Origin: Akkermansiaceae bacterium
Lineage (GTDB): Bacteria > Verrucomicrobiota > Verrucomicrobiia > Verrucomicrobiales > Akkermansiaceae
Assembly (NCBI GenBank): GCA_028293225.1
Contig: JAQGPE010000042.1
Location: 1 to 8,602 of the forward strand
Length of the DNA: 8,602 nt
Reading direction: 5' to 3'
A program made the position numbers and the translations under genes. Shown here in pieces: positions 1 to 7,279 of this stretch. Numbering within the stretch: the first letter of the stretch is position 1; each line of letters starts with the position of its first letter. Under the pieces are notes generated by a model. It did no database searches, had not been told where the DNA came from, and saw only the letters and a program-made list of their open reading frames with translations.

Positions 1-771
1 CTGTCCTGGCAAAGCGGCTCGATCATCGGACCGGCCCTGGGCGGCCTGCTGTGCGCCATTTCGCCGGCGACGGCCTTTGGGACTTCGGCGGGCCTGTTCC
101 TGATCGGCGCCCTGCTGCTGATGGGTATTCGCAAGACCACCAAGCCGGTGGTGCAGCCGGGCTCGCGCTGGACGCTGATCAAGGAAGGTCTGGTCTATAC
201 CTGGCGCAACAAGATCGTCTTCGGCTCGATTTCGCTGGATCTGTTCGCGGTGCTGCTGGGCGGAGCGACGGCGCTGCTGCCGGTGTTCGCGCGGGACGTG
301 CTACAGGTCGGGGCGGAGGGCTTTGGCGTCTTGCGGGCCGCGCCGGCGGTGGGCGCGACCCTGGTGGCGATTTTCCTGGCGAGTCATCAGATCCGGCGCC
401 GGGCTGGGGTGTTGATGTTTTCCGCGGTGGCGATCTTCGGTGCTGCGACGGTGGTCTTTGGCATGTCCAAGTGGATCTGGCTGTCGGTCGGAGCCCTGAC
501 GGTGCTGGGCGCGGCTGACATGGTCTCGGTCTACATCCGCCAGACGCTGGTGCAGTTGGTGACACCCGACCCGATGCGGGGTCGCGTGGCTGCCGTGTCG
601 GGCTTGTTCGTCAGCGCCTCCAACGAGCTCGGCGAATTCGAGAGCGGGGTTGCCGCGCGATTCCTGGGGCCGGTGGGAGCGGCGATCTTTGGAGGCATCG
701 GGGCTCTGATCGTCACCGGGGCGTGGGCCAGGATGTTTCCTGATTTAAGGAAGGCCGATAAGCTGGAATAA
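1..771 (+). CDS. MFS transporter, MFS_3 (EntS-like) type, C-terminal part
   Basis: This is the last 256 residues of a major facilitator superfamily exporter. Its start lies beyond the left edge, and reading frame 1 is open from base 1 to the TAA at 769-771. Several hydrophobic membrane segments are visible, including one around residues 15-40, one over the LDLFAVLLGGATALLPVF stretch, and others near the VGALTVLGAADM and FGGIGALIVTGAW stretches. The DVLQVGAEGFGVLRAAPAVG loop and the late RGRVAAVSGLF and SNELGEFESG motifs are typical of the MFS_3 group, which includes the enterobactin exporter EntS. Members pump small molecules such as siderophores or drugs across the inner membrane using the proton gradient. 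The substrate cannot be told from the sequence. No terminator is evident in the 92 bases before the next gene. Confidence 0.88.
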   Translation: MSWQSGSIIGPALGGLLCAISPATAFGTSAGLFLIGALLLMGIRKTTKPVVQPGSRWTLIKEGLVYTWRNKIVFGSISLDLFAVLLGGATALLPVFARDVLQVGAEGFGVLRAAPAVGATLVAIFLASHQIRRRAGVLMFSAVAIFGAATVVFGMSKWIWLSVGALTVLGAADMVSVYIRQTLVQLVTPDPMRGRVAAVSGLFVSASNELGEFESGVAARFLGPVGAAIFGGIGALIVTGAWARMFPDLRKADKLE

Positions 772-848
772 TATCCGCCGATGTTTCAAAATCCTCCGCG
801 GTAATTCCTCATTCTTGCGGCCATTCTTATGGATCTGTTCGTTCGGTT

Positions 849-857
849 TGCTAAACT
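849..857 (+). promoter_or_regulatory. Candidate extended -10 promoter, possibly giving a leaderless mRNA
   Basis: TGC followed by TAAACT fits the extended -10 pattern TGnTATAAT, with 4 of 6 matches in the hexamer. No good -35 box is found 16-18 bases upstream, which is tolerated in extended -10 promoters. A transcript from here would start about 7 bases after the hexamer, at or next to the ATG at 864. The gene also has no Shine-Dalgarno motif, so a leaderless message is plausible. This rests on pattern matching alone. Confidence 0.35.
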
Positions 858-863
858 AGCCCG

Positions 864-1781
864 ATGTTGGTCGAAACAGGAATCATTTTGGGCGTCGGCT
901 TGCTGGCGGGGGCATTGTTGATCACGGCCATCGTCACGGCCTTGAAAAAATCCCGGATGGCGGCCGAACTGCTGAGCCGGGTGACGGCTGCGCAAAGCGA
1001 GTTGGCGGAGACCCGGGATCAGCATGAAAAGGTCCTGACGGAGACCAAGTCTTCCCATGAAATTGCCATGACCGGCCTGGTCAATGCGCACGCTGCAGTG
1101 GTGTCCAAGCATGTCGTGACGGTCGAGACCCTGAAGTCCGAGCATGCCTCCACTCTCGAAACGCTGAAGGCCGAACACGTTCTCGCGCTGAAGAAGGCGG
1201 AAGAGGAGAAGCTGGCCGCGATCGCCAAGGTCGAAGGCAGGATCACCGACTTCCGCGATCGTCAGAAACTGCTGATGGACGAGATCTTCGGCGCGGTTGA
1301 AAAAGAGCCCGCAAAAGCTCCAGCGCCGCCCGCGCTCAGCCCGCTGAAACTCCTGAAGCCATCTCTCAAGGGTCAGGAAGTGGTCGCTCTCGGAGAGGCC
1401 CCCGCGAAGGCGGAGGAAGTCAAGGAGGTCGCTCCTGAGGCCCTTGCGGCCAAGGAAGCCGCTCCCAGTCCAGGAGAACCTAGCTCTGCGCCGGTTGTCG
1501 CCGCTTCGAAGATCACTGAGCCCGGCGCTGAAAAAATCGAGTCTCTCACCCTCAGCGAACCTTTTGCGGAAGCGGCGCCATTGCCAGTCATCGAAATCCC
1601 CGAAGCGGACAAGTCGCTTGCCGCGACGGAATCCTTCGCCGCGCATGAGTCGTTTGCCGAAGCCCCTGAGCCGCTCACTGCCGCCAGTGTTTTCGCACCA
1701 CGGGAAGTCGCTCCGAAAGAGTCGCAGCAGGTAAAAGAATCCACCCTGCCATGGCTGCAGACGCCGCCGCTGGGAGCGTGA
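864..1781 (+). CDS. Membrane-anchored coiled-coil protein with Ala/Pro/Glu-rich tail
   Basis: I do not recognise the family. Residues about 5-27 form one hydrophobic membrane segment, followed by Lys-Lys-Ser-Arg, which suggests an N-terminal anchor with the rest in the cytoplasm. Residues about 30-145 are rich in Ala, Glu, Lys and Leu and should form a long helix or coiled coil. Within it, histidines recur at residues 54, 65, 76, 83, 94 and 105, spaced 11 or 7 apart, and ETLKSEH is repeated as ETLKAEH 11 residues later. From about residue 146 to the end the chain is low-complexity Ala/Pro/Glu, with loose repeats such as EPFAEA, ESFAAH and ESFAEA, and is probably unstructured. The TM-plus-coil layout recalls RmuC or other envelope coiled-coil proteins, but no RmuC nuclease domain is present. 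An in-frame TAA at 852-854 rules out an earlier start. A strong terminator follows 38 bases after the stop. A 286-codon open frame on the other strand lacks such features. Confidence 0.75.
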   Translation: MLVETGIILGVGLLAGALLITAIVTALKKSRMAAELLSRVTAAQSELAETRDQHEKVLTETKSSHEIAMTGLVNAHAAVVSKHVVTVETLKSEHASTLETLKAEHVLALKKAEEEKLAAIAKVEGRITDFRDRQKLLMDEIFGAVEKEPAKAPAPPALSPLKLLKPSLKGQEVVALGEAPAKAEEVKEVAPEALAAKEAAPSPGEPSSAPVVAASKITEPGAEKIESLTLSEPFAEAAPLPVIEIPEADKSLAATESFAAHESFAEAPEPLTAASVFAPREVAPKESQQVKESTLPWLQTPPLGA

Positions 1782-1819
1782 TCCGGTGGCATGATTGAGC
1801 CCTGATGATAAGCTGACAG

Positions 1820-1853
1820 GAGGCGGGCCGCTTGGTCCGCCTCTTTTGTTTTT
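1820..1853 (+). terminator. Intrinsic terminator of the coiled-coil gene
   Basis: A 10-bp stem is formed by 1820-1829 and 1834-1843, with one G-T wobble and a GCTT tetraloop, and is followed by the T-rich run TTTTGTTTTT at 1844-1853. This is a textbook Rho-independent terminator for plus-strand transcription. On the minus strand the stem is not followed by a T-run, so it is probably not an efficient terminator for the converging methyltransferase. An outer pair, CTGACA (1813-1818) with TGTCAG (1853-1858), encloses the hairpin and the T-run. Confidence 0.9.
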
Positions 1854-1862
1854 GTCAGGGGG

Positions 1863-2732
1863 TCAGGATGGGGAGGTCGCTTCGAGCGCTTCCAGCCGTT
1901 CGCGGGCGATTTCCAGATAGTAGTCATCGAGCTCGATGCCGCTGAACTCCGCGATGCCCATCCGCTTGGCGGCGATGGCGGAACTGCCGATGCCCAGGAA
2001 GGGATCGAGCAGCCGGGTGGCCGGGCCCTTGCCGTGCAGGCGGATGCATTGCTCGACCAGGGCGATGGGAAAGCTGGCGGGGTGGGGGCGCTCGCGGTGG
2101 CTGGAGTTGATGGTGTCGTAGGGGATGAACCAGGTGTTGCCGCGGCAGCGCCGGTCCACGCCGCCGGTATGGCTCCAGCGGGAGATGTTCGACTTGTCCT
2201 GATAGGGGACCCCGGCACCGCGGCGGTCGACCTTCACCTTGCCGGTCTTGGTCAGGTGAAAGACATACTCGTGGCAGTCGTTCACGAAGCGCTGGGAGTT
2301 GATCGGCTTGAAGTGCCCGGCGCTGATCTGACCGCCGTCGCGGGTGTCGAGGGTGATCGACTTGACCCAGTGAATGGTATTTTGCAGACGGAACAGCGCG
2401 TCCGGGCCTTCTGTTAGAGCCAGCACGATCTGGTGCGGCAGCAGCGGATTGATCAGCGAACCGCCGACGTTCAGGAAGAACGAGCCGTCGTCGGCGAGGA
2501 CGCGCTTCAGTTCGGCGGACCAGCGCAGGCACCACTCCAGGAAGTCACCGCGGCTGGCGGTGTCCTTGAAGGAGTGGTAGTCGATGCCGAGATTGTACGG
2601 CGGCGAGGTGACCACCAGATCGACCGAGCCCTCGGGCAGGGTCGGCAGGATGTCGAGGCAATCGCCGTGATGAAGCACGCCGGAGGCTAACGTGCTGCGT
2701 CGGGGACCGCAAGCCGGTGGGCTGCTCAGCAC
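1863..2732 (-). CDS. Beta-class DNA methyltransferase (N4-cytosine/N6-adenine family)
   Basis: This enzyme transfers a methyl group from S-adenosylmethionine to an exocyclic amino group in DNA. The catalytic motif IV, TSPPYN, is at residues 42-47, preceded by HGDCLDIL. The AdoMet-binding motif I, DPFLGIGSS, comes late at about 243-251, followed by GIELDDYY. Catalytic motif before AdoMet motif is the beta-class order (Pfam N6_N4_Mtase). SPPY rather than DPPY favours N4-cytosine as target, though SPPY does not settle it. The segment between, including a stretch rich in Arg and Gly around residues 165-200, probably holds target recognition. The 289-residue length is normal and the domain looks complete. 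The GTG at 2732 is the first start after an in-frame TGA, with only a weak upstream TAGGT; another GTG at codon 19 is possible. No restriction endonuclease is seen, so it may be an orphan. It lies 20 bases downstream of the small gene and probably shares its transcript. Confidence 0.9.
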   Translation of the reverse strand: MLSSPPACGPRRSTLASGVLHHGDCLDILPTLPEGSVDLVVTSPPYNLGIDYHSFKDTASRGDFLEWCLRWSAELKRVLADDGSFFLNVGGSLINPLLPHQIVLALTEGPDALFRLQNTIHWVKSITLDTRDGGQISAGHFKPINSQRFVNDCHEYVFHLTKTGKVKVDRRGAGVPYQDKSNISRWSHTGGVDRRCRGNTWFIPYDTINSSHRERPHPASFPIALVEQCIRLHGKGPATRLLDPFLGIGSSAIAAKRMGIAEFSGIELDDYYLEIARERLEALEATSPS

Positions 2733-2752
2733 CTGCGACTCTGACCTACCGG

Positions 2753-2959
2753 TTATAAAGAAGCGCCAAAATCAGGCCACTCCTCGGTCTGGCGGCCTTC
2801 ATTCCGCATAAAATCAGCGATCATATCCTGGGTAGTCATCTTTGCCCGGCGTTCGCCGTGTGCACGATCGAGGATCCAATTTTCGTAGGCGCCCAAATCG
2901 ATCTGAGGCGGAGCAGGGTGGCCGGAGAAGTCGCCAAATTCGAGTTCGAGTTCTTTCAT
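2753..2959 (-). CDS. Small protein of unknown function paired with nucleotidyltransferase
   Basis: A 68-residue product that I do not recognise. The N-terminal half is acidic (MKELELEFGDFSGH), the middle holds DLGAYENWILDRAHGERRAK, and the C-terminal half has a likely amphipathic helix around TTQDMIADFMRNEG. No membrane segment or DNA-binding motif is evident. Its ATG overlaps the stop of the upstream nucleotidyltransferase as ATGA, and GGAAG lies 6 bases before the start, so the two are almost certainly translated together. Rows here have about 55% GC, below the neighbouring core genes. Its size, tight coupling and partner suggest an antitoxin or accessory subunit. That is inference from context only, and in classical AbiE modules the antitoxin gene comes first, so the order here is not the standard one. 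Confidence 0.65.
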   Translation of the reverse strand: MKELELEFGDFSGHPAPPQIDLGAYENWILDRAHGERRAKMTTQDMIADFMRNEGRQTEEWPDFGASL

Positions 2960-3486
2960 AAACCGCTTCCACGGATTTTTTGATAGGCGTCGGGCCCTGC
3001 GAACTTATCGCACAAGGCTTTCAATTCGTCTTCCGGAATTTTACCGGGGCTCCGGCGGAGCAGTGACCGAATGTCCAGGAAGTCTTTCCAGTCTCTTTCT
3101 TCCTGGTCCTTCATTGCAAAGAGCTTCATTGAGAGGAGAGCGCGAAAACTGATCACAGGGACGGGTGACGAATCCTTCCTTTCAATATCGGCTTCGGCCA
3201 TTTTAGAGAAAGAGACATCGTCTACCCAGATCAAATCAATGAATGGGAAGGAGAGATCATTGGCCCGGCGAAAGCGGGAAGCCATCCCGTCGGCAGCCTT
3301 GTCGAAACCGAGTCGTTGCATCAACTCTTCGGCTTTCGCCTGAAGACTGCGTGAACAGACCCAATCGACATCGAGCGTGGTCCTCGGATAGCCGTGGTAG
3401 GACACAGCCCAGCCGCCGGCGAGTAGGAGAGGAATGCCTTCACGCTCAAAATTTTGATAGAGAGAGTAGGCAAACTCAGGAATCAT
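2956..3486 (-). CDS. AbiEii-like nucleotidyltransferase (candidate toxin)
   Basis: A 176-residue protein of the DNA polymerase beta-like nucleotidyltransferase fold. From the chosen start, GG at 24-25 in LLLAGGWAVS begins the signature, and DVD at 39-41 in RTTLDVDWV supplies the metal-binding acidic pair. FIDLIW near 83-87 could give the third acid (Asp84). The later block, with LLSMKLFAMKD and then RDWKDFLDI at about 131-139, matches the Lys and Arg-Asp...Asp arrangement of AbiEii/DUF1814-type proteins. Such enzymes transfer nucleotides to targets, in some toxins to tRNA ends, but the substrate here is unknown. The frame is open further upstream into gatB, but the ATG at 3486 lies 23 bases after the gatB stop and just before the conserved fold, so I prefer it. 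No Shine-Dalgarno is seen. Rows of 40, 45 and 53% GC contrast with about 67% in gatB, suggesting horizontal gain. A housekeeping nucleotidyltransferase role is also possible. Confidence 0.8.
   Translation of the reverse strand: MIPEFAYSLYQNFEREGIPLLLAGGWAVSYHGYPRTTLDVDWVCSRSLQAKAEELMQRLGFDKAADGMASRFRRANDLSFPFIDLIWVDDVSFSKMAEADIERKDSSPVPVISFRALLSMKLFAMKDQEERDWKDFLDIRSLLRRSPGKIPEDELKALCDKFAGPDAYQKIRGSGL
2966..2970 (-). promoter_or_regulatory. Ribosome binding site of the 68-residue gene
   Basis: GGAAG sits 6 bases upstream of the ATG at 2959 and inside the last codons of the nucleotidyltransferase. It is one of the few Shine-Dalgarno-like sites in the window and supports the choice of this start next to the ATGA overlap. 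Confidence 0.5.
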
Positions 3487-3509
3487 CGAAGGAAGGGGAA
3501 GATGATTTA

Positions 3510-4964
<1,455 letters not shown>

Positions 4965-5004
4965 CTGGGAAAGCGTCTCGGCCGCAGCGTGGCGGAGTCC
5001 CGGC

Positions 5005-5016
5005 GATTGGCCAATC
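5005..5016. repeat. 12-bp perfect palindrome upstream of gatB
   Basis: GATTGGCCAATC is a perfect palindrome, 41 bases upstream of the gatB ATG. Its core TGGCCAA recurs at 5050-5056, exactly 42 bases further on, about four helical turns. It lies between two divergent genes and may be a regulator site. A chance palindrome is also possible. Confidence 0.35.
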
Positions 5017-5082
5017 CCGAAAGCTGCTTGCTGTCACGGTCATCATCACTGGCCAAATTCCCTAACCGGGCGATATTGTCTG

Positions 5083-5331
5083 ATGACCGCTCCATCCGAA
5101 AGCGTCCAGCAGTCCACCCGTGAACAATGCGGCGTCGGCGATTTCGTGCCGGTCGACTATGTCCCGGAGTGGAAGGAAGAGCTGGCGCCGCAGACCTTCC
5201 GGCCGCGGACTTTCGATCTTTCGCCGATGATTTCCGGTTTCGGAGGCACGCTTCCGGCCTCGGAGGCGCAGACGTGGATCTTTGAGCGGAGAAATGAGGC
5301 AGGCGGGGCCTGTTGGACCCGGATTTCCTAG
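5083..5331 (+). CDS. Small hypothetical protein, divergent from gatB
   Basis: An 82-residue product with no family I recognise. It has no membrane segment or signal peptide. The middle part (VDYVPEWKEELAPQTFRPRT) is rich in Pro, acidic and aromatic residues, and the C-terminal part holds SEAQTWIFERRNEAGG. Third codon positions are mostly G or C, as in the neighbouring genes, which supports true coding. Its ATG is preceded by a possible -10 box, TATTGT at 5074-5079, and no Shine-Dalgarno. The stop TAG shares the palindrome CTAG with the stop of the converging membrane-protein gene. Function unknown; it could be a lineage-specific protein. It fills the space between gatB and the membrane-protein gene. 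Confidence 0.55.
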   Translation: MTAPSESVQQSTREQCGVGDFVPVDYVPEWKEELAPQTFRPRTFDLSPMISGFGGTLPASEAQTWIFERRNEAGGACWTRIS

Positions 5332-6128
5332 AGAGAGAGGCCCGCCAGCAATTGCTTCAGGTCGGGATTGTCGATGACGTGGTCGAGACGCGGGTCGCGC
5401 AGGATGTCGCCGTAGCGGCGTTCCCTGGCGAGTTCGCGGAGCTGCGGGTCGTTGAGGATCAGATTGCGGATTTCGGGCTCTTCCAGCACCGGAATGGCTT
5501 TCAACGGCGTGCCGGAGTCGCCTGCGGCGATCAGCTTGGCCAGCTTCACGCGGGCGGTGTCGGAGAGCGGGTCGATCTTCTGGAAAGCTCCCTCCGGAAG
5601 GTATTTGTCGATCAGCCCTTTTGCCTCGGCGAGGAAGGTCATTCTCTCTGTGGGCTTGGTCTGGTTCGCGGAATCGGCAAAGGCGCCGACCTCGGCAACC
5701 GATCCGAAATGACGCAGGGCTGTGGCGCCGGAAAACCAGAGGGCGGAGGCAGGCACCAGGCTGAAGGCCAGACGGCCGATCTTTTGCGCGAATGATCTTT
5801 CGCTAGCGCCTTCACCGGCCCCGGAGAAGGGCTTGCTGAAGAAGCCGACCACCTTGGTCAGGAAAATGAACACGGCCAGGCCGGCCGCAATCGGAACGGC
5901 GTAGGACAGCCAGGGCAGCCCGGCGAAGCTGGGGAAGTGACCCCAGACCACGTAGCCGGTGTAGCCCGCGGCGCACAGAGTCGCGGTGCCGATCAGCATG
6001 CGGAACAGGCCGCGCAGCAGCGAAAAGCCCGCGCAGGCGGCGAAGATCAGCACGGTGATGCCGCCGAGGCTGAGCTTGGAGATGCCGTCGCTGCCGAGGC
6101 TGTCGAGGGAGGACTGGATGGCGCTCAT
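5328..6128 (-). CDS. CvpA-like integral membrane protein
   Basis: A 266-residue protein with four likely membrane helices at about residues 22-40, 43-63, 73-97 and 118-136. The [21 protein letters not shown] segment resembles the RG-F-r-l-l pattern of the CvpA (colicin V production) family, which has four helices. The C-terminal soluble part, from about 160, ends in a series of short helices with recurring EPEI, DPQL, DPRL and NPDL units at about 217-257. I believe such tails occur in some CvpA-like proteins of large-envelope bacteria. CvpA proteins are inner-membrane proteins of poorly defined role in envelope homeostasis. Its ATG overlaps the aroC stop as ATGA, so it is probably made from the aroC message by coupled translation. 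Family assignment is moderate, the membrane topology firmer. Confidence 0.72.
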   Translation of the reverse strand: MSAIQSSLDSLGSDGISKLSLGGITVLIFAACAGFSLLRGLFRMLIGTATLCAAGYTGYVVWGHFPSFAGLPWLSYAVPIAAGLAVFIFLTKVVGFFSKPFSGAGEGASERSFAQKIGRLAFSLVPASALWFSGATALRHFGSVAEVGAFADSANQTKPTERMTFLAEAKGLIDKYLPEGAFQKIDPLSDTARVKLAKLIAAGDSGTPLKAIPVLEEPEIRNLILNDPQLRELARERRYGDILRDPRLDHVIDNPDLKQLLAGLSL

Positions 6129-7228
6129 GCTTCAGGGGCTGGGAATCCGCCGACCTGGCCGCGCTGGCGCAGCAGGTGATCGCAGAGCACCAGAACGGCC
6201 ATGGCTTCGACCATCGGCACGGCCCGCGGCAGCACGCAGGCGTCGTGGCGGCCGCGGCCCTGGAGTTCGGTGTCCTCGCCGGTGTTGGTCACCGTTTCCT
6301 GCGAGGTCATGATGGTGGCGGTCGGTTTGAAGGCGACCCGGAAGACGATGTTTTCGCCATTCGAGATACCGCCCTGGATGCCGCCGGAGCGGTTGCTGGT
6401 GGTGCGGACCTTGCCCTCGATCATCCGGAAGGGATCGTTGTGCTCGCGGCCGGTCAGCAGGGTGCCGGCGAAGCCCGAGCCGATCTCGAAGCCCTTGGTG
6501 GCGGGGAGGGAGAGCATGGCCTTGGCGAGTTCGGCCTCCAGTTTGTCGAAGATCGGTTCGCCGAGTCCGGGCGGGCAGCCGCGAATCACGCACTCCACGA
6601 CGCCGCCGACCGAGTTGCCTTCGCCGCGCATGGTCTTGATGCGGTCGATCATCGGCTCGACCATCGCGGGGTCGGCGGTGCGGACGATGTTGCTTTCGAT
6701 GTCATCGAAAGTGACGGTCAGGGGATCGACGCTGGCATTGAGATCGTGGATTGATTTGACCCAGGCGAGCACCTCGATGCCGGGACAGAGGGTGGCCAGC
6801 ACCTTTTTCGCGACAGCGGCGGCAGCGACGCGGCCGATCGTTTCGCGGGCGGAAGCGCGGCCGCCGCCGGAGAGAGCGCGGATGCCGTATTTCGCGTCGT
6901 AGGTGTAGTCGGCGTGGGAGGGGCGATATTTCACCGCCATTTCCTCGTAGGCTCCCGGGCGCTGGTCTTCGTTGCGGACCACGATGGCGATCGGGGTGCC
7001 GAGAGTGACGCCGTCGATGAGACCGGAGAGGATTTCGGCACGGTCGGCTTCTTTGCGCGGAGTGACAATTTCGCTCTGGCCGGGGCGGCGGCGATCGAGC
7101 TCGAACTGGATTTCTTCAACGGTCAGCGGCACGCGTGGCGGCACCCCGTCGATCACCACACCCACGCCGCCACCGTGCGATTCTCCGAAGGTGTGGATGC
7201 GGAAGGCGTGGCCGAAAGTCGATGACAT
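6125..7228 (-). CDS. aroC: Chorismate synthase
   Basis: AroC catalyses the last step of the shikimate pathway, anti-1,4-elimination of phosphate from 5-enolpyruvylshikimate 3-phosphate to give chorismate, using reduced FMN. At 367 residues it has normal length. The three signature blocks are visible: [17 protein letters not shown] at 15-31 with the conserved His18, the [21 protein letters not shown] block at about 102-130 with His105, and the late [12 protein letters not shown] at about 327-338. [14 protein letters not shown] is also intact. The ATG at 7228 gives the standard N-terminus of the family. No Shine-Dalgarno is seen; a GC-rich inverted repeat lies directly before the ATG instead. 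The gene begins 51 bases after the glycosyltransferase stop on the same strand and overlaps the CvpA-like gene by ATGA, so at least aroC and that gene form an operon. Confidence 0.98.
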   Translation of the reverse strand: MSSTFGHAFRIHTFGESHGGGVGVVIDGVPPRVPLTVEEIQFELDRRRPGQSEIVTPRKEADRAEILSGLIDGVTLGTPIAIVVRNEDQRPGAYEEMAVKYRPSHADYTYDAKYGIRALSGGGRASARETIGRVAAAAVAKKVLATLCPGIEVLAWVKSIHDLNASVDPLTVTFDDIESNIVRTADPAMVEPMIDRIKTMRGEGNSVGGVVECVIRGCPPGLGEPIFDKLEAELAKAMLSLPATKGFEIGSGFAGTLLTGREHNDPFRMIEGKVRTTSNRSGGIQGGISNGENIVFRVAFKPTATIMTSQETVTNTGEDTELQGRGRHDACVLPRAVPMVEAMAVLVLCDHLLRQRGQVGGFPAPEA

Positions 7229-7229
7229 G

Positions 7230-7261
7230 GGCGGGACTGTAGGCAGCGAACGCCGCCCGCC
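7230..7261 (-). repeat. GC-rich inverted repeat in the aroC leader
   Basis: GGCGGG (7230-7235) pairs with CCCGCC (7256-7261), and an inner GGC/GCC pair could extend the fold. On the minus strand this lies between the glycosyltransferase stop and the aroC ATG and ends one base before the ATG. There is no T-run, so it is not a standard terminator. It could fold over the translation start or weaken read-through. Chance is possible in DNA this GC-rich. Confidence 0.3.
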
Positions 7262-7279
7262 AAGAGCGGAGAGCGGCTG

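Noticed and set aside
786..1646. 286-codon open frame on the minus strand opposite the coiled-coil gene
   Set aside because: The product is a Phe/Arg/Gly/Leu-rich string with no domain, membrane segment or clean start. The plus-strand frame has a membrane anchor, a periodic coiled coil and a terminator just after its stop.
1813..1858. Outer CTGACA/TGTCAG pairing around the terminator as a bidirectional terminator or riboswitch
   Set aside because: The outer arms would have to enclose the T-run, and the minus strand lacks a T-run after the stem. The simple plus-strand terminator explains the site; the outer pairing is probably incidental.
1373..2218. 281-codon minus-strand open frame spanning the terminator region
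   Set aside because: It crosses the strong terminator and overlaps both the methyltransferase in another frame and the coiled-coil gene. Its Pro/Ala/Ser-rich sequence is typical of an out-of-frame reading of GC-rich DNA.
6176..6902. Two long plus-strand open frames inside aroC
   Set aside because: They are antisense to a fully conserved chorismate synthase. The translations are Gly/Ala/Asp- or Ser/Arg-rich without any recognisable motif, a known side effect of high GC at third codon positions.
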